From: Alphaproteobacteria bacterium
GTDB taxonomy: Bacteria > Pseudomonadota > Alphaproteobacteria > Ferrovibrionales > Ferrovibrionaceae
Direction of reading: 5' to 3'
DNA: 64,000 nucleotides
Assembly: GCA_018336035.1 (NCBI GenBank)
Contig: JAGXRD010000098.1
Span: forward strand, 70,001-134,000
The notes under the pieces: model-generated
What the model saw: the letters and a program-made list of their open reading frames with translations, nothing else
The model's database searches: none
What the model was told of the DNA's origin: nothing
Shown here: in pieces, positions 60,244-64,000 of the stretch
How positions within the stretch are numbered: position 1 is the first letter of the stretch
How the letters are laid out: each line of letters begins with the position of its first letter
Translations under genes and position numbers: made by a program

Positions 60244-61467
60244 TTATTTACTTAAGCGAGCATATATAATTATATTATACAGCTTTAGATAGTTATCAAC
60301 AACATCGTCCCATGAAAATGCTTGCGACCGAGCCACGGATAGGGCGGACAGACGAGTGCGGGTTGGTTCGACGAGAGCGTTAAGCATTGCTTCAGCCATG
60401 GCATCTGGGTCATTCGTCGGCACCATCAGGCCATCCTCACCGCCCCGAATGATATCGCGGCAACCTGGAGCGTCGGTGGTCACCACCGGCAGGCCCGCTG
60501 CCATCGCCTCGACCAGGACGATGCCGAAGGTTTCGGTGATCGAGGGCAGCACGAAAACATCGGCGCTGTGGTAGAGGGCAACCAGTGTCTCGGAAGGGAG
60601 GGCGAGGGCGGCGCTGCCGGCCGCCTCATCGCCGATTTGTTCGAGCAGCAATGCCTCCCGCGTCAGGCCAAGAGCATCGGCTCTGCCCTGCAACTCGGAG
60701 ACTCCGCGGCCCGCGATGACGACGCGGATTGGTGTCCTGCAGCGCTGCTTCACCAGCGCGGCTGCCTCCAGCAGCATGGAGAAATTCTTTTTCGGATGAT
60801 TGCGCCCGACCGACAGGAAGACCGTTTCATCCTCGGCTAGGCCAAAGCGTTGCCGAGCGGCGATCCTGTTTGCCCGATGTCCCAGCCGCTGAAGATCGAC
60901 GCCGTTAGTGATACGCGCGATCTGCGCTTCTGGAATGCCGAGCCGATGATATTCATCGGCGACTGTATCAGTCATTGCCACCAGGCAATCGGCCTGCGGT
61001 AGCCATTGCCGCACCAGAGCATCGACCACCGGATCGAGCCGCGCGCCGTAATTGATCTCCGGTTGCCGCTGAATATCTTCGCCGGCGCACCGGACGAGAT
61101 GAGGGACATCTCGGCGCATTCTTGCATAATGCACCAGCGCAACGCCCGTCGGCCAACCCATGGTGCAGTGCCAAATGTCAAAACTATATTTCCGGCGCAT
61201 CCGCTCAAACCACCAATCTAGGATGGCAAAACCGAAGAGCGGATAGCGGCGAAGTATACCCCAGATTTTCGGCGGGAAAGGGACGACATCATACGGCAGT
61301 GACCAGTCGCGTTGCAATTTTGCATGATGCGGCGCTGGCACCATGACGACCGGGTGATGTCCGCGACTCTGCAAACGAAGGGCGATGTTGTGGAGTCCGA
61401 CCTCGACGCCGCCAAGCGCTGGTAGGAATGTCGATGTCGGCAGGGCGATGCGCAGCGGTCGGCTCAT
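60244..61467 (-). CDS. GT4 family glycosyltransferase
   Basis: This 407-aa GT-B enzyme starts with LPTSTFLPALGGVEVGLHN and has SVGRNHPKKNF and the donor motif PSITETFGIVLVEAMAAG near the C-terminus. It transfers a hexose-type sugar from a nucleotide donor. The final 15 codons are strikingly AT-rich compared with the rest of the gene (tail LKLYNIIIYARLSK). It overlaps the next gene upstream by 4 bases. Confidence 0.9.
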   Translation of the reverse strand: MSRPLRIALPTSTFLPALGGVEVGLHNIALRLQSRGHHPVVMVPAPHHAKLQRDWSLPYDVVPFPPKIWGILRRYPLFGFAILDWWFERMRRKYSFDIWHCTMGWPTGVALVHYARMRRDVPHLVRCAGEDIQRQPEINYGARLDPVVDALVRQWLPQADCLVAMTDTVADEYHRLGIPEAQIARITNGVDLQRLGHRANRIAARQRFGLAEDETVFLSVGRNHPKKNFSMLLEAAALVKQRCRTPIRVVIAGRGVSELQGRADALGLTREALLLEQIGDEAAGSAALALPSETLVALYHSADVFVLPSITETFGIVLVEAMAAGLPVVTTDAPGCRDIIRGGEDGLMVPTNDPDAMAEAMLNALVEPTRTRLSALSVARSQAFSWDDVVDNYLKLYNIIIYARLSK

Positions 61468-62708
61468 GACGGCCTCCGCAGCACTGCAGCTACATCAATC
61501 TCGTCATCTTCGGCTGCCTCCGCCACAGCTTCGGCAAGCCGCCTGAAATCACGATCGATCTGGTCGGCCGAGGCCTGCTCGGCAATCCGCCGGGCAACTG
61601 AGAGCCGGGTCTCCTGCGGAATTGCGAATGCGGCTTCGACGGCGACTTTCCAGGCGGCGGGGTCGAATCGGCACAAGTAGCCGGACTCACCGTCGACGAC
61701 CCATTGACGGAATGCTGCTTCGCCTTTGTTGGCGACAACGGGAATGCCGCAGGCCAAGCTCTCGAGCATAGGCGTGGCCAAACCCTCGTTGTAGTTTGGC
61801 AGCATGTAGACGTCTGCGAGCTTGATATAAGGCGCCGCAGGAACGAAATCAGGGACCACCAGAACGCGCTCCCCAAGATTCAAGGCGGTGACTCGGCGCT
61901 GGAATTCGGACAGGTAATCAGCATCGCGCCTCTGCAGTGGCCCGGTGGTGACCATGGGACCAGCGACAACGAGTTTGAATTCGTGGGGTAGCTGAGCAAG
62001 GACATCCAGAAGAAAAATCTGGTTCTTCATTGGCATAAATTTCGCCACCATGGTGAGGATGCGATCCTCCGGCTTAAATGGCGTGTATTGCAGTCGGTAC
62101 TCATTGCGCCGTCCCGGTTCAGGGAAGAATTGCGTGGTGTCGACGGGATTGGGCCGTATCCATACGTTTTTAGTCAGCCCCTCTTCTGCGCAGCGGCGGC
62201 CGATCATGTCTGAAATGGCAATCACGACGGTCCGCTGGCGCAACCTCCGCTGCAGCCATGTCCGATAACGCAGGCCCGGTAGGGTCTGCAGCGCACTCGC
62301 ATGCGCCGTCACCAATTCGATGATCATGGGGCGTCGGGCGATGGCTCCGAGGGCAATCGCCGCGGCGGTTACGTTCGATGTGCCGAAGATATGCAGGAGC
62401 TGCTGTTTTCGGCGCGAGAGTCGGTGTATCGTGCACACCGCTTCCCACCATCCTTTTACAAGATGCAGCAGTTTGCCGGCTAGATCGGTCCTGTTGCTTG
62501 TATCGCCCCAGAAATTCGCAGCGAGCCGCTCGACGTAGACATCGTCGTAGACATATTTTGCGTTGCCGGGAAACTCGATCGATCCGGTCAGGACGTGGCG
62601 CTCGATGCCCCAGCCAAGTCGCATGAGGCGGGCATAGGTCCGGTGAATTCGCAGGCCGGCACCCGCGTATTCCGGAGGAAACTTGCTGCCTACAAGCTGT
62701 ATTCGCAT
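61464..62708 (-). CDS. GT4 family glycosyltransferase
   Basis: This 414-aa GT-B enzyme has VGSKFPPEYAGAGLR at the N-terminus, MVAKFMPMKNQ in the linker and PNYNEGLATPMLESLACG at the donor site. It is a different subfamily from the enzyme at 60244. Start ATG at 62708 is 1 base after the asparagine-synthetase-like stop. Acceptor and donor are unknown. Confidence 0.9.
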   Translation of the reverse strand: MRIQLVGSKFPPEYAGAGLRIHRTYARLMRLGWGIERHVLTGSIEFPGNAKYVYDDVYVERLAANFWGDTSNRTDLAGKLLHLVKGWWEAVCTIHRLSRRKQQLLHIFGTSNVTAAAIALGAIARRPMIIELVTAHASALQTLPGLRYRTWLQRRLRQRTVVIAISDMIGRRCAEEGLTKNVWIRPNPVDTTQFFPEPGRRNEYRLQYTPFKPEDRILTMVAKFMPMKNQIFLLDVLAQLPHEFKLVVAGPMVTTGPLQRRDADYLSEFQRRVTALNLGERVLVVPDFVPAAPYIKLADVYMLPNYNEGLATPMLESLACGIPVVANKGEAAFRQWVVDGESGYLCRFDPAAWKVAVEAAFAIPQETRLSVARRIAEQASADQIDRDFRRLAEAVAEAAEDDEIDVAAVLRRPS

Positions 62709-62709
62709 G

Positions 62710-64000
62710 TCATGTCCGGGGCGTCAGGCAGCGATCCAGTGTGATCAGAAGATTGATCAGAATGGAATGATCGCGGCGTCCATCAAGCTGTTCGGCAACA
62801 AGACTGCGAATGCGATCAGTGTCGAGAAAGTCCAGACGATGCAGAGCGGGTGAGTCTGGCAAGCCGGCCGCAAGCTCACGGATACGCGGATTATGCTCGA
62901 AGGCGTGGTGGGCTGGCGGCCAAGAGCGTTCCCACCACGGCGGCAGAGCGCGGAAATGACCGCGCATCACACGGTTTAATGCCCCTCGCGACCAGTTGAT
63001 CGCCGTCTGTGTCGCCAGGGATCGCCGTGCGGAAATATTGGTATTTGCATTGCGGATGCGCATCGTCGCCGGGTTGCAAAGCTCGATGCCGCGCATCAAG
63101 ACTGCCCAGTTCGCTTTATCGCGAGGGCTTATGGCGAAGGCCAGATCGAACAGTCGATTTTCCAGAGCGGGAATGCGGCAATCCGCCCAGCCACGGATCG
63201 AGGCCGCCATCGGGAAAGAATAGTGGCGCGAGAAGTTATGCAGGTGCATGTATTCCCACTGGTCGTAGCGATCCGCGCCAAGATCTTTTGCCCGATCTAG
63301 AATGGTGGCGACTGAGGCGCGGATCGCGTCGGTCAGGCGAGGCCGGTGCCCGGCCTTCACAATGTCCCAGGGATTCGAGGTCTTGAGCCGATAGCTCACG
63401 CCATTCATGAACGCTCCGGTGAGATCGCCGCCAAGCGGCTGCAGCCGGTACATCAGGGTGTCGCGGCCCGCCAGGCGCAACGGCTTCTTGGGTTGATAGA
63501 GGCCGGCGAAAAATACATCGAGCGCCAAGCCAAGAAAAATGGTGTTGGCTTTGGGGGTCACCGTATCGCGAAACGGCGCGAACTGGAATTCGGGATATAT
63601 CTGCATCCCCGCCAGCCAAACGGAATCGTCAACCACAGTGTTGAGCATGTCTTCCGGCCGCTGCATGAAGATATGCTCGGCCTTGCAGACTGCGGCCAGT
63701 TCGGCGGCGACGTTGAATTCGTTGTTCCGGGTCAGGCCGCTGGTAAAACAAACTGGTGCGCGAGGGGCGGCCGCCAGCAAGGCGCGGCTGTCGAGGCCAC
63801 CGCTCAGCATCAGTCCGAACTGCCTGTCATCAGACATATGTGCAGTCATGCTGGCCTGCAGTGCCTCTGCGAGTTCTCTGGCGGCGCTTGCCGTGGACGG
63901 ATGGTTCTGGTCGAAGGACGGCAGCCAGTATTTCTCAATCCGCAGCGTGCTGTCCTGCGCGGCGACGGTCAGTATGGAGGCCGAATCCAAATACTGGATA
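62710..64000 (-). CDS. Asparagine synthetase-like protein, 5' end beyond the window
   Basis: The frame is open through the right edge, so the glutaminase domain that normally precedes this part is probably outside. Visible are IEKYW at the domain border, the synthetase ATP loop SGGLDSRALL, and a helical C-terminal region. In glycan clusters such proteins amidate uronic acids or make modified amino sugars. A late TTG at 63988-63990 is an unlikely start because the family always has an N-terminal domain. Partial gene. Confidence 0.82.
   Translation of the reverse strand, partial: IQYLDSASILTVAAQDSTLRIEKYWLPSFDQNHPSTASAARELAEALQASMTAHMSDDRQFGLMLSGGLDSRALLAAAPRAPVCFTSGLTRNNEFNVAAELAAVCKAEHIFMQRPEDMLNTVVDDSVWLAGMQIYPEFQFAPFRDTVTPKANTIFLGLALDVFFAGLYQPKKPLRLAGRDTLMYRLQPLGGDLTGAFMNGVSYRLKTSNPWDIVKAGHRPRLTDAIRASVATILDRAKDLGADRYDQWEYMHLHNFSRHYSFPMAASIRGWADCRIPALENRLFDLAFAISPRDKANWAVLMRGIELCNPATMRIRNANTNISARRSLATQTAINWSRGALNRVMRGHFRALPPWWERSWPPAHHAFEHNPRIRELAAGLPDSPALHRLDFLDTDRIRSLVAEQLDGRRDHSILINLLITLDRCLTPRT

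Noticed and set aside
62710-63990. Asparagine-synthetase domain as a complete gene without a glutaminase domain
   Set aside because: The frame continues to the window edge with no stop, and the only late start is a TTG, so truncation by the edge is the simpler reading.
1-64000. CRISPR arrays, tRNA/rRNA genes, insertion sequences, phage genes
   Set aside because: No evenly spaced repeats, transposase or integrase motifs, cloverleaf sequences or rRNA segments were seen on either strand.

Overview
The window looks like chromosomal DNA of an alphaproteobacterium, probably a Rhodospirillales-type organism. This is inferred from the FixL-FixJ-FixK oxygen-sensing circuit, the cbb3-oxidase assembly genes, the high GC content and the gene families; no rRNA or other phylogenetic marker is present. 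No tRNA, insertion sequence, phage gene or CRISPR array was found.

Region 1 (1-16808) is a microaerobic regulon. It holds the end of ccoI with ccoS (cbb3 oxidase assembly), oxygen-independent hemN, two divergent tandem universal stress proteins, a class II P-type cation ATPase, a beta-CASP metallo-beta-lactamase RNase, an archaeal-type AMP phosphorylase, the heme sensor kinase FixL with FixJ, a single-domain receiver, a FixK/FNR-type regulator, a host-attachment-type protein and an unknown 123-aa protein. Five perfect TTGA-N6-TCAA boxes (4192, 4235, 10953, 14352, 15354), plus one with a mismatch upstream of hemN (3244), tie most of these genes to FixK. A FixJ-like site precedes fixK itself. 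An FAD-dependent oxidoreductase (15525-16808) closes the region.

Region 2 (16957 to the right edge, all leftward) is about 47 kb of surface-glycan biosynthesis with many 4-base stop/start overlaps. From right to left it contains: an asparagine-synthetase-like gene cut by the edge; two GT4 glycosyltransferases; a radical SAM/SPASM protein; an ABC exporter; an unknown GT-like protein; a legionaminic-acid set (legB, legC, legG, legI, neuD/legH, ptmA, ptmF, legF, ptmE); a pseudaminic-acid set (pseB, pseC, a WbpG/HisH/HisF amidotransferase triad, an SpsF/PseF cytidylyltransferase, a methylase, a PseG-GNAT fusion, a formyltransferase, a PIG-L deacetylase, pseI); a block of methyltransferases and large unknown proteins; a second amidotransferase triad with a TIGR04372-like glycosyltransferase; and a sugar cassette. 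The cassette combines two epimerases, a GmhA-like isomerase, a domain-swapped HldE-like enzyme, a methyltransferase and both subunits of a thiamine-diphosphate E1 enzyme. It ends with an unknown protein, another radical SAM/SPASM protein and a glycosyltransferase.

Together Region 2 can plausibly make two different nonulosonic acids and at least one further, unidentified sugar. The least explained parts are the E1/heptose-like cassette (20390-27455), the two HisF paralogues that have each lost a different catalytic aspartate, and a palindrome GTTCA-N5-TGAAC found in two of the few real intergenic gaps of the cluster (27516 and 60197).
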